Shown: piece by piece, positions 50,877 through 60,386 of the stretch | Layout of the letters: each line of letters begins with the position of its first letter | How positions within the stretch are numbered: the first letter of the stretch is position 1 | Translations under genes and position numbers: made by a program | DNA from: CAWDLX01 sp963753485 | GTDB taxonomy: Bacteria; Actinomycetota; Actinomycetes; Mycobacteriales; Micromonosporaceae | Length of the DNA stretch: 64,000 bases | Direction of reading: 5' to 3' | Assembly (NCBI GenBank): GCA_963753485.1 | Contig: CAVWCL010000020.1 | Span: 248,001-312,000, forward strand | The notes under the pieces: model-generated | The model's database searches: none | Told to the model about the DNA's origin: nothing | What the model saw: only the letters and a program-made list of their open reading frames with translations

Positions 50877-53753
50877 TCAGGTGGGCGCACGGGTGCTCGC
50901 CCAGGCGGCGATCTCGGTACGGCGAGCGGCGCCGAGTTTGGTCAGGATGTGTTCCACGTGCGCGCCGACCGTCTTGGGGGAGATGTGCAGGGTGGCCGCG
51001 ATCTGGCGATTGGTCGCCCCGGTCGCGATCAGCCGGGCGACCTCGACCTCGCGGGCCGTGAGCCCCGATGGGGATGCCGGGCCGGACTCGTCGAGCGCAC
51101 CGGTGATCCGGGGATCGGCGCCGAGCAGCAGAGTGACGGCACCGGCGGCCCCGGCCCGGGTGCCGGCCTCGGCGCCGAGAGCGGCCGCTTCGGCGGGCCG
51201 GCGGCCGCGCCGCGCGGCCCGGGCGCCGTCGAGCAGCACCTGGGTGCCCTCCCAGAACCGGCCCCGCTCGGCCCAGCCAGCGCGGGCCCGAAAGAATGCG
51301 TCGCGGGCCAGCCCCGGGTGGCCCGCGGCGAGCTGAAGCAGACCCGATGCGTGGTCCAGAGCCGGCAGCGTGCCGGGAATCGCCCGGTGGTGCAGCAGTC
51401 GCGCACACCGGCCGAACCACTCGCTCGCGGCGGCCAGGTCGGCGCCGGCGAGCCGGGCGCGGACGCCGGTGACCAGAAACGGGAACAGATACGCGGCATC
51501 GTCCACCTGCGCCGACGCGGCCAGCCCTTGCTCGCACCACCGCACCGCCTCGCCGTTCTCCCCGCGGTGCAGCGCCATCTCGGCGAGCCCCCACAGCGCG
51601 GGGGAGAGCCGCTGCAGCTCGCCCATGCGCTCACCGAGCTCGCGGGCCTCCTGTAGGTACTCGCCGGCGGCCAGCCACTCCGCCCGCCCCAGCGCGAGGT
51701 AGCCGAGCACATGCAGCGCCGTGATGCGGGTGGTGACCCCGCCCCGGCCGTCGGCGAGGGCCTGCCGGGCGGCGAGCGTGGCGGCCGGCCAGTCGCCGGT
51801 CGCCCAGAGGACATGGGCCAGGTGCGCGGTCATGTAGTGGCGGTCGTTGAAGCGTTCGGTCCGCTCGGCATAGTCGATGCCGTCGGCCAGCCAGTGCCGG
51901 GCCCGCTCGTACTCCACCAGGACCGACGCCGACGAACCGAGCATCCGGTAGCCCCGAGCCGCCTCGGCCTCCAGGTGCGCCGCCCGGGCCTCGGCGATCG
52001 CCGCCTCCAGCAGCCGCCACCCCTCGTCCATCCGGCCGGCGAAGATGAGCGCCGAGCCCAGCGTGGCATCGGTGTTGAGCCGGATGGCCCGGTCGCCGAC
52101 GTCAGCGGCGCGCGAGCGCGCCTTCTCACCGAACTCGATCGACTCTTCCAACCGCCGGTCGAGCATGTAGGCGGCGGCGAGGGCGGCCTGGATACTGGTG
52201 CGGGTGTCCTGAGTGGACGAGTCGGTGGCCGGCCCGATCAGCGCGAGGGCGTCGGTCAGCCGGCGCACCCGCTCAGCGAGGTCCGCGCCGAGCAGGTGGC
52301 GGGCCGCGACCAGTGCGGGCACCAGGGCCGCGGCCGCGCGGTCGTCGCCCAGGTCCCGCCAGATCCCGTACGCGTCGGTGTAGGCACTCACCGCCGCGGC
52401 GTTGTCGTCGACGGCGGCCAGCTCGGCCGCGAGCGCGGTGAGCAGCTCGGCCCTCTCGGCCGGGGCGGTCTGCGCTGGTGTCGTGCGCTGAGCCCGCCGG
52501 TAGAGCTCGACCGCCTCCTGGTGGGCGGAGAGCGCGGCCGCTTCCCGCGCGGCCGCCAGAGCATGCTGGTACGCCGGCGCCGGCTGATGCGCCCGCTCGT
52601 ACTGATCGCTGACGAAGGCGTTGCCGAACCCGGCGGCGTTCGCCGCCTCGGCCACCCGGGCGTGCAGATCCCGGCGGCGGTGCGGGGCCAGGTCGGCGTA
52701 GAGGGCGTCGCGGATGAGCGCGTGGCGGAAGTCGTACGTGGGCCCGTCCCGGCTCGGCTGGACGACAAAGCGCTGCGCCAACTCCCGTAGGGCGCGGTCG
52801 ACGGCAACCGGGAGCGCGTGCGCGACCGCGGTCAGCAGGTCGAGGTCGAAGGAGCGGCCGATGACGGACGCGGCGTCCGCGACGGCCCGCGCCGACCTGC
52901 TCAACGACTGGGCGCGGGCGAGCACGGCGTCGGCCAACGTGTCCGGGACGCCCGGGCGGTCCGCGCCCGGATCAGCCCGGTCGTAACCGGAGACGACGTC
53001 GAGGAACTCCTCGATGTGCAGCGGGATACCGTCGCTGCGCTCGAACACGGCTCGGCAGACGGCAGCCGCCGGGGTGCCGTCCACGATGGCCGCCGCCATG
53101 GCGGCAGTTTCGGCCTCGGTCAGCCGGGGGACCTTGGCCTCCTCGGCGAGGCGCTGCGTCAGCAGACGTGTTCGCCACGCCCGCATCGGCACGCGGGGAA
53201 ACAGTTCGTCACTGCGGTAGGTGCCGATGACCAGCATCGGCGCCGAGGCGAGCCGGCGGGCCGCCCGGTCGAGCACCTCGAGGGTCAGCTCGTCGGCCCA
53301 GTGCAGGTCCTCCATGGCCAGCAGCACCGGCCCGTCCTGCGCGCCGAGGGCGAGCACCTGTTCGGCGAGGTCGGTGACGAGCATCCGGCGCTGCCGGTAG
53401 GCGTCGCCTACCCGGTCGGCGCCCTCGCGCAGCCGGGCCGCCATCCGGGTGCCGGGCATGGTCGTACCGGGTTGTCGGCGCAGCGTGGCGGCCAGATCGG
53501 CGAGGAGCCCGCCGGCCACCTCGCTGTCGCGGGGATAGGCACCGATCCGCAGCACCGTGGCACCGTGGGCGCCGGCCCGCGCACACACCTCGGTCAGCAG
53601 CCGGGTCTTGCCGATGCCGGCCTCGCCGGCGAACAGCAGCAGCTGCCCGGTGCCGGTCGCGGCCGCGGCCAGCCGCCGCTCGGCCAGCGCGAGCAGCTCG
53701 GCGCGCCCGATCAGCACCGGGCAGAGCGGTGCGCCGCCAGCGGGCGGGTGCAT
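50877..53753 (-). CDS. Large ATP-binding LuxR-family regulator (LAL type)
   Basis: A 958-residue regulator of the MalT/LAL type. An AAA-like N-terminal domain has Walker A GEAGIGKT (43-50) and Walker B LLAMEDLHWAD. A long helical TPR-like middle follows, then a C-terminal LuxR helix-turn-helix (LTAREVEVARLIATGATNRQ ... ISPKTVGAHVEHILTKLG). Such proteins act as signal-gated activators. ATG 53753 is chosen because conserved sequence begins about 14 residues later; the longer upstream frame is antisense to the neighbouring small gene. Its inducer and targets are unknown. Confidence 0.9.
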   Translation of the reverse strand: MHPPAGGAPLCPVLIGRAELLALAERRLAAAATGTGQLLLFAGEAGIGKTRLLTEVCARAGAHGATVLRIGAYPRDSEVAGGLLADLAATLRRQPGTTMPGTRMAARLREGADRVGDAYRQRRMLVTDLAEQVLALGAQDGPVLLAMEDLHWADELTLEVLDRAARRLASAPMLVIGTYRSDELFPRVPMRAWRTRLLTQRLAEEAKVPRLTEAETAAMAAAIVDGTPAAAVCRAVFERSDGIPLHIEEFLDVVSGYDRADPGADRPGVPDTLADAVLARAQSLSRSARAVADAASVIGRSFDLDLLTAVAHALPVAVDRALRELAQRFVVQPSRDGPTYDFRHALIRDALYADLAPHRRRDLHARVAEAANAAGFGNAFVSDQYERAHQPAPAYQHALAAAREAAALSAHQEAVELYRRAQRTTPAQTAPAERAELLTALAAELAAVDDNAAAVSAYTDAYGIWRDLGDDRAAAALVPALVAARHLLGADLAERVRRLTDALALIGPATDSSTQDTRTSIQAALAAAYMLDRRLEESIEFGEKARSRAADVGDRAIRLNTDATLGSALIFAGRMDEGWRLLEAAIAEARAAHLEAEAARGYRMLGSSASVLVEYERARHWLADGIDYAERTERFNDRHYMTAHLAHVLWATGDWPAATLAARQALADGRGGVTTRITALHVLGYLALGRAEWLAAGEYLQEARELGERMGELQRLSPALWGLAEMALHRGENGEAVRWCEQGLAASAQVDDAAYLFPFLVTGVRARLAGADLAAASEWFGRCARLLHHRAIPGTLPALDHASGLLQLAAGHPGLARDAFFRARAGWAERGRFWEGTQVLLDGARAARRGRRPAEAAALGAEAGTRAGAAGAVTLLLGADPRITGALDESGPASPSGLTAREVEVARLIATGATNRQIAATLHISPKTVGAHVEHILTKLGAARRTEIAAWASTRAPT

Positions 53754-53883
53754 GGGGTGACTGTAGGCGACCCGGACGAGCGTTCGCGGTAGGTCGGCGC
53801 CGCACCCCTTGATCGGTGCTTTGACCGATGCGCCGCCGAGCCTGCTTCGGCAACCCTCGCCACCAATGGCGAGAGGAGCGACG

Positions 53884-54132
53884 ATGTCGCGTTTCATGGA
53901 CGTGCACAGTGGCTTCGTCGGGGTGACCGACGACCAGCTGAAGGCGGCACACGAAGCCGACCTGGCGATCGAAGGGGAAGAGGGGGTGCACTTCGAGCGC
54001 GCGTGGCTCGACCCGGAGTCGGGCAAGGTGTTCTGCCTGTCGACCGGCCCGAGCAAGGAGGCGGTGATGCGCATCCACGAGCGGGCGGGTCACCCGACGG
54101 CCGAGGTGTACGAGATCCCCATCGAGGTGTGA
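53884..54132 (+). CDS. DUF4242 small protein
   Basis: An 82-residue ferredoxin-like-fold protein (MDVHSGFVGVTDDQLKAAH, ERAWLDPESGKVFCLSTGPS, IHERAGHPTAEVYEIPIEV). It matches DUF4242; the Streptomyces coelicolor member SCO4226 binds nickel. Conserved histidines and the single Cys are present, so metal binding is plausible. GAGGAG precedes the ATG. It is divergent from the LuxR-type regulator gene (130 bases), which might control it. Confidence 0.85.
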   Translation: MSRFMDVHSGFVGVTDDQLKAAHEADLAIEGEEGVHFERAWLDPESGKVFCLSTGPSKEAVMRIHERAGHPTAEVYEIPIEV

Positions 54133-54155
54133 TGCCGGCCGCGCCGCGGAGCCCC

Positions 54156-55580
54156 TCAGGTCGGGCGGGCTCCGGCGGCGCGGTTGGCTTTGGTCGGCGA
54201 GACGACACCCAGCTCGCGGATGCGCCTGAAGTCACCCTCGTCAATGCCATCAAGCACCTGCAGCTCGCGCTCGAGCAGCGAGAGTTGGTTGCCTGACTTG
54301 TCGTCGTCGCCCAGTGACTCGGCCGTGGTCACGTGATATCGCGCGAGCGCGACCTTGAGGCTGCGGCTCTCCAGGATCATCCGGAAGATGGTGTCCGCGC
54401 CGAGTGAGTCCTGCAGCATCCTGACCGGGCGGACGAAGAACACCGTGACGAGCTGGACCAGACCGGCCCCGCCCACGAAGGCCGGCATCTGCCAGGCGAT
54501 CCGGCCGGGGTAGACGACCGCCAGCACGGAGAGCACGATTGCGACCGACATGAACGCGATGCCCCACCACATAAGGAAGCGGGCCGCCAGGGTGACCGCC
54601 TGCCCGGTCTTGCGCAGCCGTTGCGAGGTCTGTATGCGGTAGTCCCGCAGCCGCGCGTCCTCATAGGACAGGATGCCCTGCTTGTCGGCGACGTATGAGG
54701 AGTACTTGGAGAACTCCACCGAAGAGCCGCGCGCGGTCAACTGGTCGCGTCCCGGCCGGACCCCGAGGAATCGGGCGAGCTCGACCAGGTTGTCGGCGAC
54801 CTCGACCCAGAGCACCCGCTGGGCGAAGTCCAATGCGGTCAGGTGGCGGTCCAGCGTACGGGTAGCGGTCAGCGAGTCGGAGACGATGAGCTGGCGCAGG
54901 TTGTAGCGCGAGCGCAGGCCGACGAGAAGCAGCAGGATCTTGATGTCGGTGAGCACGCCGATGACCGCCACCCGGGTGTTCGGGGTGCGCGCCAGGATGT
55001 CGTCGAGGACCGTGGTCAGCGGCGCATCCTGGCGGATCTGCGGGGTCTCGCCGTGTGCGTATTGGAAGTCGAAGAGCGTGTCGGAGTAGACGTGGTGCAC
55101 GTGTAGCCGGTCCGCCCAGTCCGGGCGCCGCCCACCACCGCCACCGTCGGCGGTGCGCCCCGGGTCGAGGTACTGCTCGAAGCCCTCCAGGTACTGCGCA
55201 CCCCAGGTGCCCGCTTCGCAGTGTGCGCCGTACTGGCTGCGTTCGCGGTCGTAGTGTTCGCCGGGAACGTGCCAGTCCCGGATGTTGATCAGGTGCAGCG
55301 GCCGACGCTCCTTCCCCTCGATCCGCCCGCCTACCACCGCCGCCAGGAACTGGGCCAGCGGGGACCGCTCGCGGGAGGCGTCGGAGAGGACGCGGCGGTG
55401 CTGGACGGTCTGGAAGCCCTCGCCGTCCTCGACGTTGAGCAGCAGCTTCGCCGACGCGGACTCGGGCAGGCAGAGCTGGCAGTCGAGGTTGAGGAACAGG
55501 TCGTTCTGCAGGCACTGCGTGATGAGGACGTACTGCGTGTCATCGTCCGGGCCGGCATTGTCAGGAGGCATCTGCGGCAC
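54156..55580 (-). CDS. Isochorismatase-fold pseudoenzyme with two-helix membrane domain
   Basis: A 474-residue protein. Residues about 15-270 have the cysteine-hydrolase (isochorismatase-like) fold, including QNDLF and GVLTDIKILLLLVGLRS. The catalytic residues are not conserved: the usual Asp of DxQND is Cys23 (CLQND) and the nucleophile Cys of TDIC is Lys214 (TDIK). An alternative nucleophile cannot be excluded. Residues about 335-384 form two membrane helices, followed by a cytoplasmic helical tail ending near 474. This looks like a membrane-tethered binding or signalling protein rather than an enzyme. The next gene on the other strand is htpG. Confidence 0.78.
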   Translation of the reverse strand: MPQMPPDNAGPDDDTQYVLITQCLQNDLFLNLDCQLCLPESASAKLLLNVEDGEGFQTVQHRRVLSDASRERSPLAQFLAAVVGGRIEGKERRPLHLINIRDWHVPGEHYDRERSQYGAHCEAGTWGAQYLEGFEQYLDPGRTADGGGGGRRPDWADRLHVHHVYSDTLFDFQYAHGETPQIRQDAPLTTVLDDILARTPNTRVAVIGVLTDIKILLLLVGLRSRYNLRQLIVSDSLTATRTLDRHLTALDFAQRVLWVEVADNLVELARFLGVRPGRDQLTARGSSVEFSKYSSYVADKQGILSYEDARLRDYRIQTSQRLRKTGQAVTLAARFLMWWGIAFMSVAIVLSVLAVVYPGRIAWQMPAFVGGAGLVQLVTVFFVRPVRMLQDSLGADTIFRMILESRSLKVALARYHVTTAESLGDDDKSGNQLSLLERELQVLDGIDEGDFRRIRELGVVSPTKANRAAGARPT

Positions 55581-55761
55581 GCCCTTCGGGAATCCTTGGA
55601 CCGGCCGGGGTTGTGCCGATCACATCGGCAGGGTACGGCTCCCGCGGGGTGCCGACATCGGCCGACCGGACGCCGGGGCCATGGACGCGCGTCTGGCGCC
55701 CCCGCTCGGGGCGGCCACGACCGCCACTATGGTGGAGGGCAGCGCGACGGAGGGGATCGTC

Positions 55762-57678
55762 ATGAGTGCCGAGATCGAAACGCTCGAGTTCCAGGCGGAG
55801 GCGCGAGCGCTCCTGCACCTGGTCGTCCACTCGATCTACTCGAACCGGGACACGTTCCTGCGCGAGCTGATCTCCAACGCTTCGGACGCATTGGACAAAT
55901 TGCGACTGGAGTCGCTCATCAACTCCGACCTCGACGTCGACGCCACGGATCTGCATATCGACCTCGAGGTCGACGCCGAACAGCGCACCCTCACCGTGCG
56001 TGACAATGGCATCGGGATGTCGCGCGATGAGGTCGTGCGCCTGATCGGAACGATCGCCAAGTCCGGAACGGCCGAGCTCCTGCAGAAGCTGAAGGATGCG
56101 AAGAACGCGGCGGCCGCCTCGCCGGATCTCATCGGGCAGTTCGGCGTTGGCTTCTACGCCAGCTTCATGGTGGCCGACCGGGTCATCCTGCTGACCCGGC
56201 GGGCCGGCGAGGACACCGGTACCCGATGGGAATCTGGCGGCGAGGCGACCTACACCATCGAAGCCGTGCCGGACGCACCCCAAGGGACCGCGGTCACCCT
56301 GCATCTCAAGCCGGAGGATCCGGAGGACCAGCTCTTCGACTACACCGCCGAGTGGAAGCTCCGGGAGATCGTCAAGCGCTACTCCGACTTCATCGCCTGG
56401 CCGATCCGGCTGGCCGGTGCCGACGAGCCGCTCAACTCGATGAAGGCGCTGTGGGCGCGGGCCAAGGATGACGTCAGCGAGCAGGAGTATCACGAGTTCT
56501 ACCGGCATGTCAGTCACGACTGGACCGATCCGCTGGCCACCATTCACATGAAGGCCGAGGGCACATTCGAATACGAGATGCTGCTCTTCATTCCGGCCCG
56601 GGCGCCGTTTGACCTCTTCATGCGTGGTAGCCGGCGTGGCGTGCAACTCTACGTCAAGCGGGTATTCATCATGGACGAGTGCGAGGCGCTGGTCCCGGAA
56701 TACCTGCGTTTCGTCAAAGGCGTCGTGGATGCCCATGACCTCTCGTTGAACATTTCCCGGGAAATCCTCCAGCAGGATCGCCATATCCAGCTCATGCGCC
56801 GGCGCCTGGTGCGCAAGGTGCTCTCGACGGTGACGTCGATGATGGTCGACGATGCACAGCGGTACCACACGTTCTGGCACGAGTTCGGTCGGGCCCTCAA
56901 GGAAGGGCTATACAGCGATCCCGACAACCGGGCGGCGATCCTCGAGGTGACCTCGTCCGCCTCGACCCGTGATCCCGAGGAGCTCACCACCCTGCGCGGG
57001 TACGTCGAGCGGATGAAGGACGGGCAGGAGGAGATCTACTACGCCACGGGTGAGTCCCGCGCCACCATCGAGAATTCACCGCACATGGAGGCGTTCCGTG
57101 CCAAGGGATACGAGGTGCTGCTGCTCACCGATTCGGTCGATGAGGTGTGGGTCGACTCGGTCCCCGATTTCGACGGCCACCGCCTGCAGTCGATCGCCAA
57201 GGGGCAGGTCGACCTGGACACGGAGGAGGAGAAGAAGGAGGCCGAGCCCGAGCGTGAACAGCGGCGCAAGGACTTCGCCGCGCTGCTCACCTGGCTGCAG
57301 CAGGCGCTGGCGGAGCAGGTCAGGGAGGTCCGGCTCTCGGTCCGGTTGACCGAGTCGCCGGCGTGTGTCGTCGGGGACGCCCGCGACATCACCCCCACGC
57401 TGGAAAAGATGTTCCGGGCGATGGGCCAGGATGTCCCGCCGGTCAAGCGGATTCTGGAGATCAATCCCACCCACCCGCTGGTGGCCGGGCTCAAGAAGGA
57501 GTACGAGCGGTCAGGGGAGCACCGATCGGCTCACCGAGACCGCGGAGTTGCTCTACGACCTGGCGCTGCTCGCCGAGGGCGGCGAGCTCGGCGACCCGGC
57601 CCGGTTCACCCGCCTGGTCGCCGATCGGCTCGCCCGTACCGGATAGCCGGCGGCGCCCAGCCCCGCGGGCGTCGTTGA
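55762..57678 (+). CDS. htpG: Chaperone HtpG (Hsp90), frameshifted near the C-terminus
   Basis: Hsp90-family ATP-dependent chaperone. The N-terminal nucleotide domain has SNRDTFLRELISNASDALDK and DNGIGMS; the middle domain has LNISREILQQ. The frame follows the family until LEINPTHPLVAGLKKEYERS, then changes to an arginine-rich tail. The expected ending (TAELLYDLALLAEGGELGDP and so on, to the stop at 57646) is present one base over. One extra G in GGGG at 57514-57517 explains this, so the intact gene would be 55762-57646 (about 628 residues). ATG 55762 follows GAGGGG. The dimerising C-terminal helices would be partly lost if the shift is real. Confidence 0.9.
   Translation: MSAEIETLEFQAEARALLHLVVHSIYSNRDTFLRELISNASDALDKLRLESLINSDLDVDATDLHIDLEVDAEQRTLTVRDNGIGMSRDEVVRLIGTIAKSGTAELLQKLKDAKNAAAASPDLIGQFGVGFYASFMVADRVILLTRRAGEDTGTRWESGGEATYTIEAVPDAPQGTAVTLHLKPEDPEDQLFDYTAEWKLREIVKRYSDFIAWPIRLAGADEPLNSMKALWARAKDDVSEQEYHEFYRHVSHDWTDPLATIHMKAEGTFEYEMLLFIPARAPFDLFMRGSRRGVQLYVKRVFIMDECEALVPEYLRFVKGVVDAHDLSLNISREILQQDRHIQLMRRRLVRKVLSTVTSMMVDDAQRYHTFWHEFGRALKEGLYSDPDNRAAILEVTSSASTRDPEELTTLRGYVERMKDGQEEIYYATGESRATIENSPHMEAFRAKGYEVLLLTDSVDEVWVDSVPDFDGHRLQSIAKGQVDLDTEEEKKEAEPEREQRRKDFAALLTWLQQALAEQVREVRLSVRLTESPACVVGDARDITPTLEKMFRAMGQDVPPVKRILEINPTHPLVAGLKKEYERSGEHRSAHRDRGVALRPGAARRGRRARRPGPVHPPGRRSARPYRIAGGAQPRGRR
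57514..57517 (+). other. Probable +1 frameshift site in htpG
   Basis: A GGGG run. Removing one G restores the reading frame into the conserved HtpG C-terminus, ending at 57646. It may be a true mutation, a sequencing or assembly error, or (less likely) recoding. Confidence 0.75.
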
Positions 57679-57686
57679 GCGCGGGG
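57661..57686. terminator. Hairpin downstream of htpG
   Basis: CCCCGCG (57661-57667) pairs with CGCGGGG (57680-57686) around a 12-base loop, just after the restored htpG stop (57646). The rest of this 200-base gap shows nothing else. Confidence 0.5.
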
Positions 57687-57846
57687 TGCCCAGACGCACC
57701 ACGCACCCGTGGACCAACGGTGCTCGACCGCGGGTCCGGCGCCGGCAATCATGGGCACATGCGATCGTTCGACCCGGCTCGGCGGCTGTGAGGCCGACGC
57801 CTGGGTGGCTCCCTGGCGGCATAGCGGACGGCGGGACGGTCTCGGG

Positions 57847-59514
57847 TCAGCCCGCCGCCATCCGGGCGGTGCGGCCCAGCTCGGCGAGCTCGTCGGCCCG
57901 GTCCAGGTGGTCACGAAGCCCGAGCAGTTCCCAGCGCTGCAGCACCAGCGGTACGTTGCCCTCCCGCCAGAGCCGGTCGTGGAATCCGGTCAGCGTGAAG
58001 CCGTCGCGGGTGGCCGCGGCCGCCAGCAACGCGAGGATCTGGTGCTTGCCGACGAGGTAGCTCATCGCCTGGCCGGGGTTGGCGGCGAAGAACACGGCCT
58101 CCTCGCGCGCGGTCGCCTCGTCCATCGGCACCGCCGCCGCCAGGCGCGCGGTCGCCTCGTCGATGTTCAGCTCGCCGACGGCCAGGGCGACGTCGACCTC
58201 GACCCGCAGCGCGCGCAGCCGCAGGAAGTTCGCCACCACCCGGGCGCTGTGCGGGTAGTCGTCGAAGAGTCCGCAGAGCAGCATCAGCTCCTCGTTGTAG
58301 AAGGCGATGCCCTCGTTGGGCGCTGAGTCGTAGTAGTGCCGCCGGGCCGGCACCGGATGGGCCCAGGAGAGCGCCAACTGCTGCGCGTGCACGCCCTCGT
58401 GGATGATGGCCAGCCGGGGGTCGACCGCCGCCGCGTGGGCGAAGTAGGCCAGATCCGGTGCCGGCGGCGGGACGTAGCGCACCGCGTCGGCTCCGGCGGT
58501 CGCCGGCGACCCGAGGTCGTCGGTCACCCCGAGCCAGCTCAACGGGCGCAGGTACGCCGGCATCGGCGCGAACCGGTAGTGCCGAAGCGTTGGCGCCTGG
58601 CTCAGGATGGCGCGCTCGACGTAGAAGTCCCGGACCGCCTGCTCGTCCCGGAGTTCCTGGGCGACCTGCGTGTCGGTGTCGGCCGGCAACGGCGGCGCCG
58701 GCCGGTGGTGGCACCGGGCGGCCAGGATAGCCTCGGTCGCCGCCGCGCGCTGCCACTCCTGGCGGCCCATCGCCGCGATCTCGGCCGCCGGATACGGCAG
58801 GAGGGCAACGTCGTGCAGGAAGTACCCAAAGGCGGCGGCCCCGACCGCGGTGTCCGGGCGGGCCCCGGGCCGGGCCGCCGCGAGCCAGTCCCGGTACCCC
58901 ACCAGCGCGGCCGCCGCGGCCGTGGTGGCATTCTCCAGTATGGATCGCCGGGCCGCCGGCAGCAGCGGGGCCAGCGCAGTCATCGCCTCGGTCAGATCCG
59001 CCGGTGCGTGCGCCAGGTGCCGCCCGGCATCGGCGGCGAACGGCGCGGCCAGCTCATCGGCCAGGTTCTCCCGAGCCTGCGCCAGGATCTCCGGTACGGC
59101 CGCCAACCGTTGCCCGATCGCGGCGGTCCGCTCCTCGTCGAACGGCGGCGGCGCCAGCAGGACGGTGAAGAGCGCGCCCAGGCTCTGATCGAGGTAGAAG
59201 CCCGGGTTGGTCTGCCAGCCCCGGGTGAGCTCGAGCTCCCAGGTGACCCGGGCCAGCGCGCAGCGCAGCAGGCGTGCGTCGACCTGGACGCCGACCGGTT
59301 GGTCGGAAACGTCCAGACCTTGGTGGCGGCGCAGGAAACGGCCGGCGGCCGCCCGGCGGGACTGGATCGCCGCAGCCGACCAGTCCGGTGCCCAGCCCGG
59401 GGGGCGGTGCAGCCGTGGAAGGTCGTCGGAGGTGTCGGGGGCGGTGACGGACCGCCAGCCCCAGAACTCCTGCTCCAGTTCGCGCAACGCATCGGCGGGC
59501 CGACCTGAGTCCAT
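57847..59514 (-). CDS. DUF885 family protein, putative metallopeptidase
   Basis: A 555-residue mostly helical protein. It carries HEGVHAQQLALSW, an HExxH-type zinc site, with a downstream glutamate region (NEGIAFYNEELM), the layout of DUF885 proteins, which are related to M32/M3-like peptidases. No signal peptide is seen, so it is probably cytoplasmic. ATG 59514 is chosen because the family-like region starts soon after; the longer frame upstream overlaps the divergent gene. Substrate unknown. Confidence 0.82.
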   Translation of the reverse strand: MDSGRPADALRELEQEFWGWRSVTAPDTSDDLPRLHRPPGWAPDWSAAAIQSRRAAAGRFLRRHQGLDVSDQPVGVQVDARLLRCALARVTWELELTRGWQTNPGFYLDQSLGALFTVLLAPPPFDEERTAAIGQRLAAVPEILAQARENLADELAAPFAADAGRHLAHAPADLTEAMTALAPLLPAARRSILENATTAAAAALVGYRDWLAAARPGARPDTAVGAAAFGYFLHDVALLPYPAAEIAAMGRQEWQRAAATEAILAARCHHRPAPPLPADTDTQVAQELRDEQAVRDFYVERAILSQAPTLRHYRFAPMPAYLRPLSWLGVTDDLGSPATAGADAVRYVPPPAPDLAYFAHAAAVDPRLAIIHEGVHAQQLALSWAHPVPARRHYYDSAPNEGIAFYNEELMLLCGLFDDYPHSARVVANFLRLRALRVEVDVALAVGELNIDEATARLAAAVPMDEATAREEAVFFAANPGQAMSYLVGKHQILALLAAAATRDGFTLTGFHDRLWREGNVPLVLQRWELLGLRDHLDRADELAELGRTARMAAG

Positions 59515-59554
59515 CCGCCCACTATGCAACGATCGCCGCAGGCGCTCCGGCCCC

Positions 59555-59568
59555 GGGGTTGCGGTCCC
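59555..59568. promoter_or_regulatory. Possible DevR-type dyad upstream of duplicated ABM-like gene
   Basis: GGGGTTGCGGTCCC, one mismatch to the dyad, 19 bases before the ATG at 59588 and 40 bases before the divergent DUF885 start. Confidence 0.25.
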
Positions 59569-59587
59569 GCGTAGGAAGGAAAGACGC

Positions 59588-60193
59588 ATGTTCATCCAGG
59601 TCATCCAGGGCACCACCGCCGATCCGGACGGCCTCGCCGAGGCGGTCCGGCGGTGGCACGCCGAGATCGCGCCGCAGGTGACCGGGTGGCTCGGCACGAC
59701 CAGCGGCACCACCGCCGACGGCCGGGCCATCGCGGTGGTCCGGTTCGAGTCGCCGGAGGCTGCCCAACGCAGCAGCGAGCTGCCCGCACAGCAGCAGTGG
59801 TGGGAGCGGACGCGCGGCTACTTCACCGGCGACGCCACTTTCCACGACTGCACCCAGACGTTCACCTTCCTGGACGGTGGTACCGACGACGCCGGCTTCG
59901 TACAGATCATCCAGGGACGGGTGGGCGATACCGAGCGGATGCGGCAGATGTTGACGCAGGCTGGGGAGGAGCTTCGCCGCGCTCGTCCCGATGTCCTGGG
60001 CGGCACCGTCGCCGTGCACCCAGACGGCGGCTTCACCCAGGTGGTCTACTTCAGCTCGGAGGCGGCCGCCCGGGCCGGCGAGCAGAACGAGGCCGGCCGG
60101 GAGCCCACCCCGATGGACGAGGAGATGGGTGCGATGTTCGCCGACGCCACCTACTACGACCTGACCTCCCCGCACCTGCTCTCGCCAGCCTGA
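59588..60193 (+). CDS. Internally duplicated dimeric alpha/beta-barrel protein
   Basis: A 201-residue protein with two copies of a ferredoxin-like unit of about 95 residues: MFIQVIQGTTADPDGLAEAV begins the first and FVQIIQGRVGDTERMRQML the second. It resembles antibiotic-biosynthesis-monooxygenase-type (ABM) folds, which usually work as dimers of one unit. A strong GGAAGGA site precedes the ATG. No cofactor residues can be assigned. Confidence 0.8.
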   Translation: MFIQVIQGTTADPDGLAEAVRRWHAEIAPQVTGWLGTTSGTTADGRAIAVVRFESPEAAQRSSELPAQQQWWERTRGYFTGDATFHDCTQTFTFLDGGTDDAGFVQIIQGRVGDTERMRQMLTQAGEELRRARPDVLGGTVAVHPDGGFTQVVYFSSEAAARAGEQNEAGREPTPMDEEMGAMFADATYYDLTSPHLLSPA

Positions 60194-60210
60194 CCCCGCG
60201 GGGGCTGGTT

Positions 60211-60372
60211 GGAGGCGGAGCGGGAGGCCGTCAAGGCAACGATCCGGGGCAGGCGCTGCAGGACGCGGGCGGGGGCCGGCGCGCCAACTCCTGCCTGCGC
60301 GCGGCGGCCCAGATCTTCGAGGAGATCGGGGCACCCGAGCTGGCCGAGGTCGGCGCGCTGCTGGCCGGCTGA
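60211..60372 (+). pseudogene. Possible remnant of a helical protein
   Basis: A frame with no good start ends in RANSCLRAAAQIFEEIGAPE then LAEVGALLAG, which looks like natural protein (TPR-like end of a regulator) rather than antisense noise. It lies in the 193-base gap between two genes and may be a decayed tail or a short gene with an unusual start. Confidence 0.25.
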
Positions 60373-60386
60373 CGTACGCTGGCCGC

